64,000 nt of DNA, taken from the NCBI RefSeq assembly GCF_027158205.1, contig NZ_JAPVLU010000001.1, positions 1 through 64,000 on the forward strand. The letters are read 5' to 3'. A program made the position numbers and the translations under genes. Below the pieces are notes generated by a model, which saw nothing but the letters and a program-made list of their open reading frames with translations, had not been told where the DNA came from and did not search any database. This DNA comes from Streptomyces sp. H39-S7 (GTDB lineage: Bacteria; Actinomycetota; Actinomycetes; Streptomycetales; Streptomycetaceae). Numbering within the stretch: position 1 is the first letter of the stretch; each line of letters begins with the position of its first letter. This document shows, piece after piece, positions 41,969 through 49,979 of the stretch.

Positions 41969-42273
41969 GACGCACCCCGCTCGCACAGGGCCGCCAGCCG
42001 GGCCCAGCCCGGCCCCCGCTGCCCCGCGCCGTGAGCTCCGCACACCACGGCCGGAACGGTCACCACCAGTCCGTCCGCGCGGCGTTCCAGCACATGGATC
42101 TCGGAGACCCTGCGCACCCCCGACCGGTCCCTGGCCAGATGGACGATGACGGACAGCGCCGCCGCCAACTGGCTGTGCAGGGCGGCCCGGTCGAGCCCGG
42201 CGGTCGAACCGAGCGCCTCCAGCCGGGCCGGAACGTCGCAGGCCGCGTTCGCGTGAACCGTGCCGCAACCGCC
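41965..42273 (-). pseudogene. tadA: 3' fragment of tadA/cpaF-type ATPase gene
   Basis: The last 102 codons of the secretion ATPase, beginning at the element 2 junction with GGCGTVHANAACDVPARLE, the conserved His box of the family, and continuing ALHSQLAAALSVIVHLARDR to the stop. It has no start signal of its own and lacks the nucleotide-binding part. In the intact gene it would directly follow residue 289 of the fragment at 51029-52105. Confidence 0.88.
42265..42273. repeat. attL of element 2
   Basis: GCAACCGCC, which on the minus strand reads GGCGGTTGC and encodes Gly-Gly-Cys of the conserved GHEGGC motif. The identity shared with attR is GGCGG-N-TGC. Confidence 0.7.
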
Positions 42274-42324
42274 CGGGTGTCTCGCCTAGCACTGCATAGG
42301 CGATCGACTCACTAGGGGCCCGGT

Positions 42325-43875
42325 GTGAGCCAGCAAACCTGCGTGATCTACGACCGTCTATCTCGTCTCTTCGCCGAGGAGGCACCCGACCACCGCATCG
42401 CAGCGTGCAAGGCGTACGCCAAACAGCGCGGATGGAAAGTGGTGCACGTCGCCACCGACACCAACGTCAGCGGAGCAACCCGACTCGAAGACCGGCCCGG
42501 AATGCGCGAGGTCCTTTCCTGGCTTCCGCGCGTTGACTTCGTGCTGTCCGCAAAGCTCGACCGGTACGCGCGAAGCGTTCTGGAGTTTCAGCGACTCTTG
42601 CGCGCAGCCAACTCCACGAACACGACGATCATCACGGCCGACGGCGTGGTGTCACCGGAGAACGCTTCCATCATCATCAACGTTCTCGCCGCATTCGCTG
42701 AGTACGAACGCGACATGATCAAGTCACGTATCACGGACTCAAAAAAGTATTTCCGGGCTCGGGGCAACCACCTAGGAGGATTGGCACCGTATGGATATGC
42801 CGTAAGCGGGCCGATCAACAACAAGCGTTGGATCATTGACGAAGAGGCAGCAGGGGTCATCCGAGAGTGCTCCGATCGGCTTATCAATCAAGGCGGGACA
42901 CTCACGGGGCTAGCACGGGAACTGAACGCACGCGGAATCCTACCCCCGGCGGACCACGCACGTAAGCGCGACGGGCGGAAGCTTCGCGATCAGCGGTGGC
43001 ATTCCACCACCCTGCGCGATGTGCTTTACACCCCAGCCGTTCGGGGGTGGCTCATTCAGGCGGTGCCCGGAACGAAGCGGAGCGCGCTGACTAATCAGCC
43101 GGTGCTAGACGCTGAGGGAAAGCCTGTATCAGCAGGACCGGAAATTCTCAGCGCCGAGGTGTGGTCAGCCGTACGCGCTGTCATCGACGGTAAGTCCAAG
43201 GGGCGCGGCAGTGAGCGGAGCGGAAAGGCGATGCTGTTGCACGTGGCCCAGTGCTCCGAGTGCGCCGGGCCTATGTATCGGCAGCGCCGCGCCGTACAAG
43301 GAAAGGATTACAGCACGTACGTATGCCCCAACGGCGTAGGAAAGACCGGTACCCATAAGCCCAACGTGCTCACGGCCCAGCATCTAGAAGACCTGGTGGC
43401 TGCCGACTACCTCAAAAAATTCGGTGGCATAGCGCTCATGCGCTGGGCTGAGCCGGACGGGAGTGCGGTCCTGCAATTCTCAGAGGTCACGGGCCAAATT
43501 GAGCGCCTGGCGGGAAACCTTGCCCAGCTTGACCCGAACGGCAGTGCGACGCGCATTGTCATCGCGCAAATCAAGGCACTTGAGAAGCGACAAGCAGAAT
43601 TGCAACAAGAAGCGGCACACGCCGAAGGACGTTGGGTTAGCGCTGGCGGCAGTGTCGCAGATGCATGGGAGGCCCGGAACGACGAAGGGCGGCGCGGTTT
43701 GCTGCGGGACCTGGGGGCACGGATAGTCATCCGCCCAGCAACGCCCGGAGCGCCGAGGAGGTTCGACCCGGATCGTGTGCAGCCCCACTATGACGGTCCG
43801 GAGTGGTGGCGGGAGCAAAGCCCGGCAGCAGCAGCCCTTGAGGCCATAGCCCTTGAGGAGGCACTTAACGCGTAG
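42325..43875 (+). CDS. Large serine recombinase (integrase) of element 2
   Basis: 516 residues. Catalytic serine in VIYDRLSRLF near residue 13, with the resolvase helices DHRIAACKAYAKQRGWKVVH, VDFVLSAKLDRYARS and FAEYERDMIKSRITDSKKYF. The recombinase domain follows (GGLAPYGYAVSGP, then the WHSTTLRDVLYTPAVRGWLI stretch), then a zinc ribbon (CSECAGPMYRQRR, YVCPNGVG) and a coiled coil (QIERLAGNLAQLDPNG, IVIAQIKALEKRQAELQQEA). It is not closely similar to the integrase of element 1. It should catalyse insertion at the tadA site. GTG start. Confidence 0.92.
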   Translation: MSQQTCVIYDRLSRLFAEEAPDHRIAACKAYAKQRGWKVVHVATDTNVSGATRLEDRPGMREVLSWLPRVDFVLSAKLDRYARSVLEFQRLLRAANSTNTTIITADGVVSPENASIIINVLAAFAEYERDMIKSRITDSKKYFRARGNHLGGLAPYGYAVSGPINNKRWIIDEEAAGVIRECSDRLINQGGTLTGLARELNARGILPPADHARKRDGRKLRDQRWHSTTLRDVLYTPAVRGWLIQAVPGTKRSALTNQPVLDAEGKPVSAGPEILSAEVWSAVRAVIDGKSKGRGSERSGKAMLLHVAQCSECAGPMYRQRRAVQGKDYSTYVCPNGVGKTGTHKPNVLTAQHLEDLVAADYLKKFGGIALMRWAEPDGSAVLQFSEVTGQIERLAGNLAQLDPNGSATRIVIAQIKALEKRQAELQQEAAHAEGRWVSAGGSVADAWEARNDEGRRGLLRDLGARIVIRPATPGAPRRFDPDRVQPHYDGPEWWREQSPAAAALEAIALEEALNA

Positions 43876-43907
43876 TCCGGCAGTGTCCGGCCCGTAGCGC
43901 CCTCGCA

Positions 43908-43943
43908 GCCCCGTTCGGCCCTAGTGGTCGGGCGGGGCCTTTT
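43908..43943 (+). terminator. Terminator of the element 2 integrase
   Basis: Stem of 13 pairs (with three G-U pairs) between 43908-43920 and 43926-43938, followed by a TTTT run at 43940-43943. Confidence 0.7.
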
Positions 43944-43966
43944 CATGCCCTCAGCGGGCCGCACAG

Positions 43967-44067
43967 TGACGAAGTGACGAAATGACGTATAGCTAGGAAC
44001 CGTACATAGAAAAAAGTAAAGCTATATAGCCGGATACAAAACTGCCTGTCACTACGTCACTTCGTCA
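43967..44067. repeat. Inverted TGACGAA repeat array around an AT-rich core
   Basis: Left arm TGACGAAGTGACG (43967-43979) is followed by a third TGACG unit; right arm CGTCACTTCGTCA (44055-44067) is its exact complement and is preceded by another GTCAC. Each side therefore has three spaced half-sites. The 75 bp between are AT-rich and hold GCTATATAGC. This looks like a binding array for a replication, packaging or regulatory protein. Confidence 0.6.
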
Positions 44068-44134
44068 TCCCCGCGCGGCTCAGCGGCGTAGGCAATCAGC
44101 TCCCTAGATACAGGGTGAAACTAGCTCTCCGCGT

Positions 44135-44202
44135 GGGGCGCGCGTAACGCGATGAAGACGGTTCCGGGTTTGCTCCTGGCCCGTCTTCATCGCCCTCGCC
44201 CC
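44135..44202 (+). ncRNA. Possible structured RNA element
   Basis: A perfect 13-bp stem (GCGATGAAGACGG, 44149-44161, with 44181-44193) is enclosed by a second helix GGGGCG (44135-44140) and CGCCCC (44197-44202). The 19-base loop contains CCGGG and CCTGG. It precedes a very strong terminator at 44239-44295, so a short RNA could be made here. No known RNA family is recognised. Confidence 0.35.
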
Positions 44203-44238
44203 GCATTGTGCGAACGTCAGCCGCACACATTCAATCTT

Positions 44239-44295
44239 GGGCCGTCCCGGTCTTCCCTTGCTGACGCTTGGGGAAGACCGGGACGGCCCTTTTTT
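44239..44295 (+). terminator. Strong intrinsic terminator
   Basis: Perfect 19-bp stem, GGGCCGTCCCGGTCTTCCC (44239-44257) with 44271-44289, 13-base loop, then TTTTTT (44290-44295). A textbook terminator, unusual in such a GC-rich genome. No gene lies directly upstream of it on this strand. Confidence 0.9.
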
Positions 44296-44314
44296 CGTAA
44301 CCCAAGGAGCCACC

Positions 44315-44602
44315 ATGAGCGCAACCCCACTCGACGCCATGCCGCCGACTCGTTCAACACCCGGATTTTCCGACCAACGCGCCGGTTCCGTGCGGGGCAA
44401 GGTGAACGCAATTCTCGCCGTGATGGCAGACACGGTGATCGCTGACGGGCCGTACCCGCAGGGAAAGCCTCACCCGCTGCTGCCGGATCTTGCGGACCTT
44501 CTTAGCGCTGCCGCCGAGTTCGGCCGGGCGACATTGGAAGCTCGGGTGGCGCGAAAGGCGGGACTAATCCCCGGGCTCGGGATTGCGGAGAATCGCGCGT
44601 GA
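44315..44602 (+). CDS. Small unknown protein (95 aa)
   Basis: 95 residues with an ideal ribosome site (AAGGAG, five bases, ATG). A flexible N-terminus (TPLDAMPPTRSTPGFSDQRA) is followed by helices GKVNAILAVMADTVIADG and LLPDLADLLSAAAEFGRATL. No family is recognised. It is the first gene of the presumed capsid operon and its stop overlaps the next start by four bases. Confidence 0.7.
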   Translation: MSATPLDAMPPTRSTPGFSDQRAGSVRGKVNAILAVMADTVIADGPYPQGKPHPLLPDLADLLSAAAEFGRATLEARVARKAGLIPGLGIAENRA

Positions 44603-44970
44603 GCTATTCAGCCGCACACGCCCGCGTAAGACGTTATTTCGGCCCAGCTTCACTTTGGCCTTGCCAATGGTGCGGGCTTACCGCGTCGGATAACGCCTAC
44701 GACCACACGGACCCCAGCCCGCAAATTTCGCCGGCCGGACTGACCTATAGCGACGATCCGAACCGGTACATAACGCTGTGCCGTTCCTGCCACCAGGTGT
44801 ACGACGCGACCCATGCGCAGGACTCGGAGGGATTCCGTCCGGCCATTCCGCGCCTTGAACGTGCCGCCTGGGATCGCGTGAGCGTGGAAAAAAGATCCGT
44901 TGAGAAGCGTCAGCGCGAAGCACATCGACGCGCCTTTCTGCTGTTCCACTCGCAGAAACACAGCAAATGA
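44599..44970 (+). CDS. HNH-like zinc protein
   Basis: About 123 residues. Two Cys pairs, CQWC and CRSC, flank DNAYDHTDPSPQISPAGLTY and RYITLCRSCHQVYDATHA. The D-H followed by Asn and a final His fit a compact HNH or zinc-finger nuclease fold as found beside phage packaging genes, but the exact catalytic triad is uncertain. The C-terminus is strongly basic (VEKRQREAHRRAFLLFHS). The GTG start is coupled to the previous gene. Confidence 0.65.
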   Translation: MSYSAAHARVRRYFGPASLWPCQWCGLTASDNAYDHTDPSPQISPAGLTYSDDPNRYITLCRSCHQVYDATHAQDSEGFRPAIPRLERAAWDRVSVEKRSVEKRQREAHRRAFLLFHSQKHSK

Positions 44971-45005
44971 TCGAGCGGTAACCCCAGCGCTTCGCGCAAC
45001 ACACT

Positions 45006-45019
45006 TACTCAATTGAGTA
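45006..45019. promoter_or_regulatory. 14-bp palindrome upstream of the capsid gene
   Basis: TACTCAATTGAGTA is perfectly palindromic and lies 28 bp before the capsid start, in the only gap of this operon. A candidate operator. Confidence 0.5.
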
Positions 45020-45046
45020 GGCACCCCTAAAGCAAGGAATAGACTA

Positions 45047-46132
45047 ATGACCGTTACTAATGCCGTCGCTCTCTCTGAGTACCTTCTCCGCCGCGATCAG
45101 GCCATTACAGAGCTTCGCCGCACGCCCGCGCCGAGCGCATTCCGGCAGCAGGAACTTCTCACCGCTATTGCGGAGGCTGACCGCGCGGTGAAGTCCGGTA
45201 TCACGTCTGACGCCGACGACGAACGCGCCCAGCGTGCCGCACAGGGGCCCTCCTGGTTCCCCGTAGAGCCGTCTAACCGCACCTTCGAAGATGCACGCGT
45301 GCTCGGAGTCCGGCTGGGCGAAATGCGAGACACCGAGTACGCGGCTGCCGCGCTGGATAACACGCCTATTCCGACCGTGCTCAATGCTGCTGGTCGCGGC
45401 TCAAGGCTGCTACAGCGAGTGAATGCGGTTCCTTTCACGAAGGCACGCGGTTATATCGCCCAGGCTGAACCCATGACCGCTGAGGTCATTGGCAGAGATG
45501 GTGAAAGCGACTTCACGAAGCAGGTCGTAAAGGGTCACCTGGCTACGGTCGTCAAAATTGTTGCGAGCGCGTCCGTCGACAAGACGACGCTTACCGACAT
45601 GCTGCCCGCAGAGGAGACGCTAAGAGTGTCCATTGCTGCCGCTGTGGGGCGCTCTGTCGACCGAGCTCTAGTGAACGGTGCCACGGACGGCGAGAACACC
45701 GTGACGGGCCTTCTGACGGACGGCGTGAGTGTTTCCACAGACGTCGCGGCGTTCAACCTTTCCGCTCTCCTCGGCGCCGTTGCTCGGATTACTGACGCTG
45801 GCGGTGCCGCTGACGTGATCCTTGCGGACTCGGCGACCGTTGCCGCGCTAAGCGAGTCCATCGACGGGACGAAGCTGAACCGTCTGCCAGAATTGGTGGC
45901 GCTGCCCCCGCTTGCTGATGGGACGGTAACCATTCCTGCGGGCACAGTCATTGTCGCTGATCTAGCATCAGCCGCCGTGGCCGTTCGTCAGAACCTAGAA
46001 GTGATCAAGGCCGAGCTAGCGCCGGAAGCCTTTGATACGGATTCCGTGTTTGTCGCCGGGCGTATTCGAATCGGTGGCATAAGCCTTCCCGCTCCGGGCT
46101 TTGCGCAGATTCTCGTCAACTCGGCGGCTTGA
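45047..46132 (+). CDS. HK97-type phage major capsid protein
   Basis: 361 residues. A short helical N-arm (SEYLLRRDQAITELRRTPA and on to about residue 65) replaces the long delta domain of many capsid precursors. The HK97 core follows: PIPTVLNAAGRGSRLLQRVN, then the spine region ATVVKIVASASVDKTTLTDM, EETLRVSIAAAVGRSVDRAL with the NGATDG turn, and a C-terminal part with VILADSATVAALSES and PAGTVIVADLASAAVAVRQ. These are the usual signatures of phage_capsid (HK97) family proteins. No protease or scaffold is encoded beside it. It should form an icosahedral shell, either for the element itself or as a remnant. Confidence 0.88.
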   Translation: MTVTNAVALSEYLLRRDQAITELRRTPAPSAFRQQELLTAIAEADRAVKSGITSDADDERAQRAAQGPSWFPVEPSNRTFEDARVLGVRLGEMRDTEYAAAALDNTPIPTVLNAAGRGSRLLQRVNAVPFTKARGYIAQAEPMTAEVIGRDGESDFTKQVVKGHLATVVKIVASASVDKTTLTDMLPAEETLRVSIAAAVGRSVDRALVNGATDGENTVTGLLTDGVSVSTDVAAFNLSALLGAVARITDAGGAADVILADSATVAALSESIDGTKLNRLPELVALPPLADGTVTIPAGTVIVADLASAAVAVRQNLEVIKAELAPEAFDTDSVFVAGRIRIGGISLPAPGFAQILVNSAA

Positions 46133-46135
46133 TTC

Positions 46136-46441
46136 GTGTGCGCTGACTGTGCCCGCGAAGAACGGATTCTTCGGGAGAAACGAGACAGTGCAGCCCGGGA
46201 TTTCCTGACCCGGCGAGCTTCACGACGTGGCGAAGATGGATGGCCCTGCGCAATGCAAAGGATCTGCACCGATGGGGAATTGCACGCACCGGAGAGTTTG
46301 AACCTGGTTCACGTGTCCCGCTGCTTGTCATGGGGGATCGTGCTGCCCGAGGTGAAAGGCACGGATCGCGCTTCAGTGTGCGAGCCGTGTAGGGAATGGA
46401 TGACACAAGCAGCAATTCTGCGCAAGGGACTAGATGACTAA
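46136..46441 (+). CDS. Cysteine-rich small protein (101 aa)
   Basis: About 101 residues starting MCADCAREERILREKRDSAA. Two CxxC-type pairs (CADC and CEPC) at either end could bind one zinc. The middle has a further Cys in PCAMQRICTDGEL and in VSRCLSWG. The stop lies inside the start region of the next gene. Probably a nucleic acid-binding zinc protein; no family is recognised. Confidence 0.6.
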   Translation: MCADCAREERILREKRDSAARDFLTRRASRRGEDGWPCAMQRICTDGELHAPESLNLVHVSRCLSWGIVLPEVKGTDRASVCEPCREWMTQAAILRKGLDD

Positions 46442-46772
46442 GCTTCGGCGGCTCATCCGCTGGCAAGCGCATCGGGTGATTTCTCCAGCGCGTGAGCCGA
46501 TCCTCATTGAACTTGCCGCTCGGGTAATCGCCTTCGGTGCCACAAGCAATCCTGTTCCGTGCGCTGCATGCGGTGGGTTCGGTCCCGCTGGGGCTGTTGC
46601 CGTCCTGTGGGAGATGCCAGTAAATGATGGTGGGCGGCGCCATGCGGACAACGCGAGGGTGTGGTGTAGAGGCTGCCTTATCGACGGAGGCCGGTCGGAC
46701 TATTTGCAGGCAACGAGGGGTGCCGCGATAGCAAAGCACCAGAGGGGCGCTAACGCAATTATGGTGCTGTAG
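46434..46772 (+). CDS. Zinc-ribbon-like protein (112 aa)
   Basis: 112 residues. A basic N-terminal helix (KLRRLIRWQAHRVISPAREP) is followed by CAACGGFGPAG and later VWCRGCLIDGG, two CxxC pairs likely to form a zinc ribbon. It overlaps the previous gene by eight bases. The pattern resembles small phage zinc proteins of unknown role. Confidence 0.6.
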   Translation: MTKLRRLIRWQAHRVISPAREPILIELAARVIAFGATSNPVPCAACGGFGPAGAVAVLWEMPVNDGGRRHADNARVWCRGCLIDGGRSDYLQATRGAAIAKHQRGANAIMVL

Positions 46773-46778
46773 GTCGCA

Positions 46779-46816
46779 GGGCCCGGTAGGGGATTATCCC
46801 TTGCCGGGCCTTCTTC
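46779..46816 (+). terminator. Terminator within the capsid region
   Basis: GGCCCGG (46780-46786) pairs with CCGGGCC (46804-46810), with an inner AGGG/CCCT stem, followed by TTCTTCT. It sits between the zinc-ribbon gene and the HNH nuclease gene. Confidence 0.7.
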
Positions 46817-46835
46817 TCGTATAAGGGGTGGGAAT

Positions 46836-47258
46836 TTGAAAAAACGATGCCTTGATTGCCGGGACTGGTCGTTGCCCAGTAAACCTAGATGCCCGCTGCA
46901 CGACGGGCAGCGTGAGGCAATGCGCAACCTTAACCGGCGGCTGGTCCGGCGTGCTCGGCTGGCAACTGGCGATGGTGCACAGGCTCGGCTACGGCGCTCC
47001 GTCAATTCGGCAGGGGAGGCACCATGCGCAATGTGTCATCGGGTTTTTCTGGCCAGTGACCTTGACGTTGATCACAGGGTTCCGCTCTCAGTTGGCGGTC
47101 GAGATATTGACAGCAATGTGCGGCCTCTTTGTAGGGCAGATCACCGCACGAAGACAGCGGAAGAGATTCGCGCACGAGTCCAGCGGGGTAACCGGGTCAA
47201 AAGTTCAGGAGGTATGCCTTCTAGCGATCCCAGTCCTAGCTCTAAACACGCGCCCTGA
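46836..47258 (+). CDS. HNH endonuclease
   Basis: 140 residues with a classical HNH motif: CAMCHRVFLASDLDVDHRVP, then LSVGGRDIDSNVRPLCRADH. The order is Cys pair, D-V-D-H, N of DSNVRPLC, and the final H of CRADH. The N-terminus has a second Cys set (CLDCRDW, RCPLH). HNH nucleases of this size sit beside terminase or cos sites in many phages and support packaging; here there is no terminase. The start is TTG at 46836 after AAGGGG. Confidence 0.85.
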   Translation: MKKRCLDCRDWSLPSKPRCPLHDGQREAMRNLNRRLVRRARLATGDGAQARLRRSVNSAGEAPCAMCHRVFLASDLDVDHRVPLSVGGRDIDSNVRPLCRADHRTKTAEEIRARVQRGNRVKSSGGMPSSDPSPSSKHAP

Positions 47259-47497
47259 GTGTGACGCCATTTTTAGGTGAGCTTGGCTTCCTATTGCCGC
47301 GCCGACCTGCGGGGATGCCGCTCCGCCGCACCTTAGATCATCCCAGAATGAGTAACTTAGAGCACGCCTAACTTAGGTGAAGCACCATCGAAGCCCCGGA
47401 AAACCCCCGGTAAGTGCGACCCCTTCTATCGTCCATATTGAGGCATCATCGACCGAGGGCAGTGTTTCTGCTTCTACTATGGACACATGGATACTGG

Positions 47498-48088
47498 ATG
47501 CCCCACTATTGGCTTATGGTCGCAGTAGCAGCAGCACTACTTGGAACACTTTTGGGGTCATTGGCCACCATCGGAGCTGCCATAGTTTCAGGTTGGGCGC
47601 AGCGCGAAGGTGCTCGCATATCGGCTAGGTCCCAATACATAAAAGACAGACATCAACCACGCAGCGACACCTACAAGTCATTTATGAAGATGGCCGTGGA
47701 TCTCACGGATCGGGTAGTGGAGAATGACGGCTACGAGGACACAACAGCGGACGAAGAGCGCACCATCAGAAAGAAAATTTCGGAACACTGGATCGACCTG
47801 AGTCTTATAGGCCCGAATTCTGTAATCGCAGCCGGCTCGGAAGTTCGAGATCGCTGCTTCTCAGTCGTTCGGCAAATGACCCGTACTCGCGAATTTGGGT
47901 ACGAAGTAGCTGACAGCGATCAGCAAGATGAAGGGGAGCCGATAGCCGTTTACGAGAACGCCATGGGCATCCTAGATGAATTGGCCTACGCTCTTTTTGA
48001 CGAGGTCAAACAATTCGCCGAAGTTGCCAGCGCTGCACTCGACGACGACGGAACCGAATTGCCCGGTCTGACAGTTAGGCGGCGCTGA
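47498..48088 (+). CDS. Membrane-anchored protein of element 2 (196 aa)
   Basis: About 196 residues from the ATG at 47498. One or two N-terminal hydrophobic segments (MPHYWLMVAVAAALLGTLLG, SLATIGAAIVSGWAQ) are followed by a cytoplasmic helical domain (SDTYKSFMKMAVDLTDRVVE, then AVYENAMGILDELAYALFDE). The frame is open upstream to 47414, but that part lacks a ribosome site. The layout of a membrane anchor plus helical domain would fit superinfection exclusion or abortive infection, but this is inference. Confidence 0.55.
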   Translation: MPHYWLMVAVAAALLGTLLGSLATIGAAIVSGWAQREGARISARSQYIKDRHQPRSDTYKSFMKMAVDLTDRVVENDGYEDTTADEERTIRKKISEHWIDLSLIGPNSVIAAGSEVRDRCFSVVRQMTRTREFGYEVADSDQQDEGEPIAVYENAMGILDELAYALFDEVKQFAEVASAALDDDGTELPGLTVRRR

Positions 48089-48236
48089 CCAAAGGCGTCG
48101 CGAAGCCCGAGGGGCTGGGGAAGCGCTGGGCATGGGGCAGGGTCTCTGCGCGTCCTAGCCTGCCCTCTTGCACTGATCACGCGTAGGGGTGACCCTCGTG
48201 CACGGACGTGCAACCGACTCGGCAGAGGAGTGCCCA

Positions 48237-48503
48237 ATGGCCCTAAAGTTCCTGGGGATTTGGCCCAACACCCCGGACGACGGATCTCCCACGATCTGGC
48301 TGGACGACACGACCGGCGACCTGATCATTCAGTCATGGACGGCGGACGCCGAGACCCTCCGACAGGCTCAGGAAGTCGGCTCGGTACCGGGCCACTCGTC
48401 CGATGTTCCGGACCACGAGAGCGTGATCCGGCTTCCCGCCAACATGCTTCAGTTCATCCCCCGCCCGGACAGTGAGGCCAACGGTGGCAACAGCGGTACG
48501 TGA
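48237..48503 (+). CDS. Small cassette protein (88 aa)
   Basis: 88 residues, MALKFLGIWPNTPDDGSPTI, then the strand-turn-strand WLDDTTGDLIIQSWTADAET. Such proteins precede DUF6879 and XRE genes in many Streptomyces genomes and have no known function. AGAGGAG lies six bases before the ATG. The stop lies 32 bp inside the next gene. Confidence 0.7.
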   Translation: MALKFLGIWPNTPDDGSPTIWLDDTTGDLIIQSWTADAETLRQAQEVGSVPGHSSDVPDHESVIRLPANMLQFIPRPDSEANGGNSGT

Positions 48504-49002
48504 AGCACTCGCCAAGGCGCAGCACTCGGCAACGCACCTTGAGATGCGGGACAGCTACATGCGGGATGATCCGGAGTTCATCCGCTGGCAGGAGGGACAT
48601 CGGTACGACCCGGACAACCGCGAGTCTTGGTGGCGCTCATGGCTGGATGTGGTGGCTGAGACGACCGGCCGAGGGGTTCACATACGCCGCCTACGCGTCG
48701 TCTCCGAGCCGCTGAGCGACTATGTGCGGTACGAGTACGACGGCACCTTTACGAACGTCGCAGCAGGCGAAGACGTGCGTTGGTTGCCCCGCTCGAACGC
48801 GCGTGGCCTCCTGCTCCCCGCGCTGGACGGTTGGGTCGTGGACGAGGAAACCGTGATCCTGCACCACTTCAGCGGAGAGGGTCAGTGGACCGGAGCGCGC
48901 ATGGAGGTCCACCACGATCAGGAGTTGGGTGCGCTGTACTCGACGGCTTACGAAGCAGCGTGGGCGCGAGCCATTCCCCACGCGGAATACCGGCCTGCCT
49001 GA
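48472..49002 (+). CDS. DUF6879 family protein
   Basis: About 176 residues. The family pattern is clear: HLEMRDSYMRDDPEFIRWQE, then WWRSWLDVVAETTGRGVHIR, RRLRVVSEPLSDYVRYEYDG and VRWLPRSNARGLLLPALDGW. DUF6879 proteins are found beside Scr1-type XRE regulators and are proposed partners in toxin-antitoxin-like regulation. The GTG at 48472 overlaps the previous gene; an internal GTG at 48484 is an alternative. Confidence 0.85.
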   Translation: MRPTVATAVREALAKAQHSATHLEMRDSYMRDDPEFIRWQEGHRYDPDNRESWWRSWLDVVAETTGRGVHIRRLRVVSEPLSDYVRYEYDGTFTNVAAGEDVRWLPRSNARGLLLPALDGWVVDEETVILHHFSGEGQWTGARMEVHHDQELGALYSTAYEAAWARAIPHAEYRPA

Positions 49003-49014
49003 CGATCACGCGCC

Positions 49015-49863
49015 ATGGCTCTTTCTGCGTCATCCAGTGCCCAGCAGGCCCGGCAGGCTCTCGCGGATCGTCTCGCGGAACTCTGCCGGGATGCTGGCCT
49101 GTCCGGGCTCGACCTAGCGGAGCGCTGCGACTGGAGCCGCTCCAAGTCGTCCCGGATCATGAACGCCCGCACGCCCCCGTCCGCTGACGACATTCGGGCA
49201 TGGTGCAAAGCGTGCGGAGCCGAGGAACAGACAGAAGATCTGATTGCCATGCTGCGGACAGCCGAGGGCATGTGGGTTGGCTGGCGTCGAATGGAGCGGG
49301 CTGGGCTTAAGTCAGCGCAGGAAGCACGCTTGCCGCTCTACCAGCGAACTCGCCGTTTCCGCTCGTACTCGTCGTGGCTTGTGCCGGGAATGATTCAGAC
49401 GCAGCCGTACACCACGGCAGCACTCCAAGCGATCCAGCGACGGCGCGGCCTGGTGGACGATGTGGCAGGCGCTGTAGCCGCGCGTGTGGAGCGTCAGCGG
49501 GTCCTGTACGAGGGTGACCGACGGTTCGCTTTCCTTGTTGAGGAGTCGGTGTTGCGGGCTGGAATCGGCGGCGCTGAAGTCATGACCGGACAGCTTGGCC
49601 ACCTGATCTCTGTTGCCTCACTCCCAAACGTCAGTCTGGGAGTTGTTCCTATGAGCCCGGATCGGGAACGCTGGCCGGCCGAGGGCTTTTGGATCTACGA
49701 CACAGCACAAGTCAACGTCGAATTGATCTCCGGCTACCTCACCATTACCCAGCCGAGCGAGATTGTCATGTACGCCGAGGCATTCGCGGAATTGGCAGCA
49801 CTGGCCGTCTACGGTTCGTCCGCCCGTGCGCTGATCACGTCGGCCACAGATGCCCTCGCATAA
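49015..49863 (+). CDS. XRE regulator of the Scr1/DUF5753 type
   Basis: About 282 residues. An N-terminal XRE helix-turn-helix (ALADRLAELCRDAGLSGLDL, then RCDWSRSKSSRIMNARTPPS) is followed by the DUF5753 effector region: RFRSYSSWLVPGMIQTQPYT, then YEGDRRFAFLVEESVLRAGI and a VVPMSPDRERWPAEGFWIYD stretch. This family (Scr1, WhiJ-like) represses a small neighbouring partner. Here the partner would be the DUF6879 protein or one of the small genes downstream. Confidence 0.88.
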   Translation: MALSASSSAQQARQALADRLAELCRDAGLSGLDLAERCDWSRSKSSRIMNARTPPSADDIRAWCKACGAEEQTEDLIAMLRTAEGMWVGWRRMERAGLKSAQEARLPLYQRTRRFRSYSSWLVPGMIQTQPYTTAALQAIQRRRGLVDDVAGAVAARVERQRVLYEGDRRFAFLVEESVLRAGIGGAEVMTGQLGHLISVASLPNVSLGVVPMSPDRERWPAEGFWIYDTAQVNVELISGYLTITQPSEIVMYAEAFAELAALAVYGSSARALITSATDALA

Positions 49864-49979
49864 CTCGCGTGCAACCTCGTGCACGGCGCTGGGAGTTGGG
49901 GCGATGCCCTCCCTACCGTGGTGGTCAATCGGGCCACGCGGCGACGATGGCGCGTTCTACTGGGACGGACGGCGAAACC

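Larger units (their letters stand above)
43876..44314. other. Structured intergenic region of element 2
   Basis: About 440 bp with no convincing gene but dense structure: integrase terminator, AT-rich block flanked by inverted TGACGAA repeats, a 13-bp stem-loop at 44149-44193 and a 19-bp terminator. The structures are entered separately. Confidence 0.6.

Noticed and set aside
47273..47385. TTAGGTGAGC and CCTAACTTAGGTG, resembling an iron-regulator box.
   Set aside because: Neither matches a full 19-bp palindrome and no iron gene follows.
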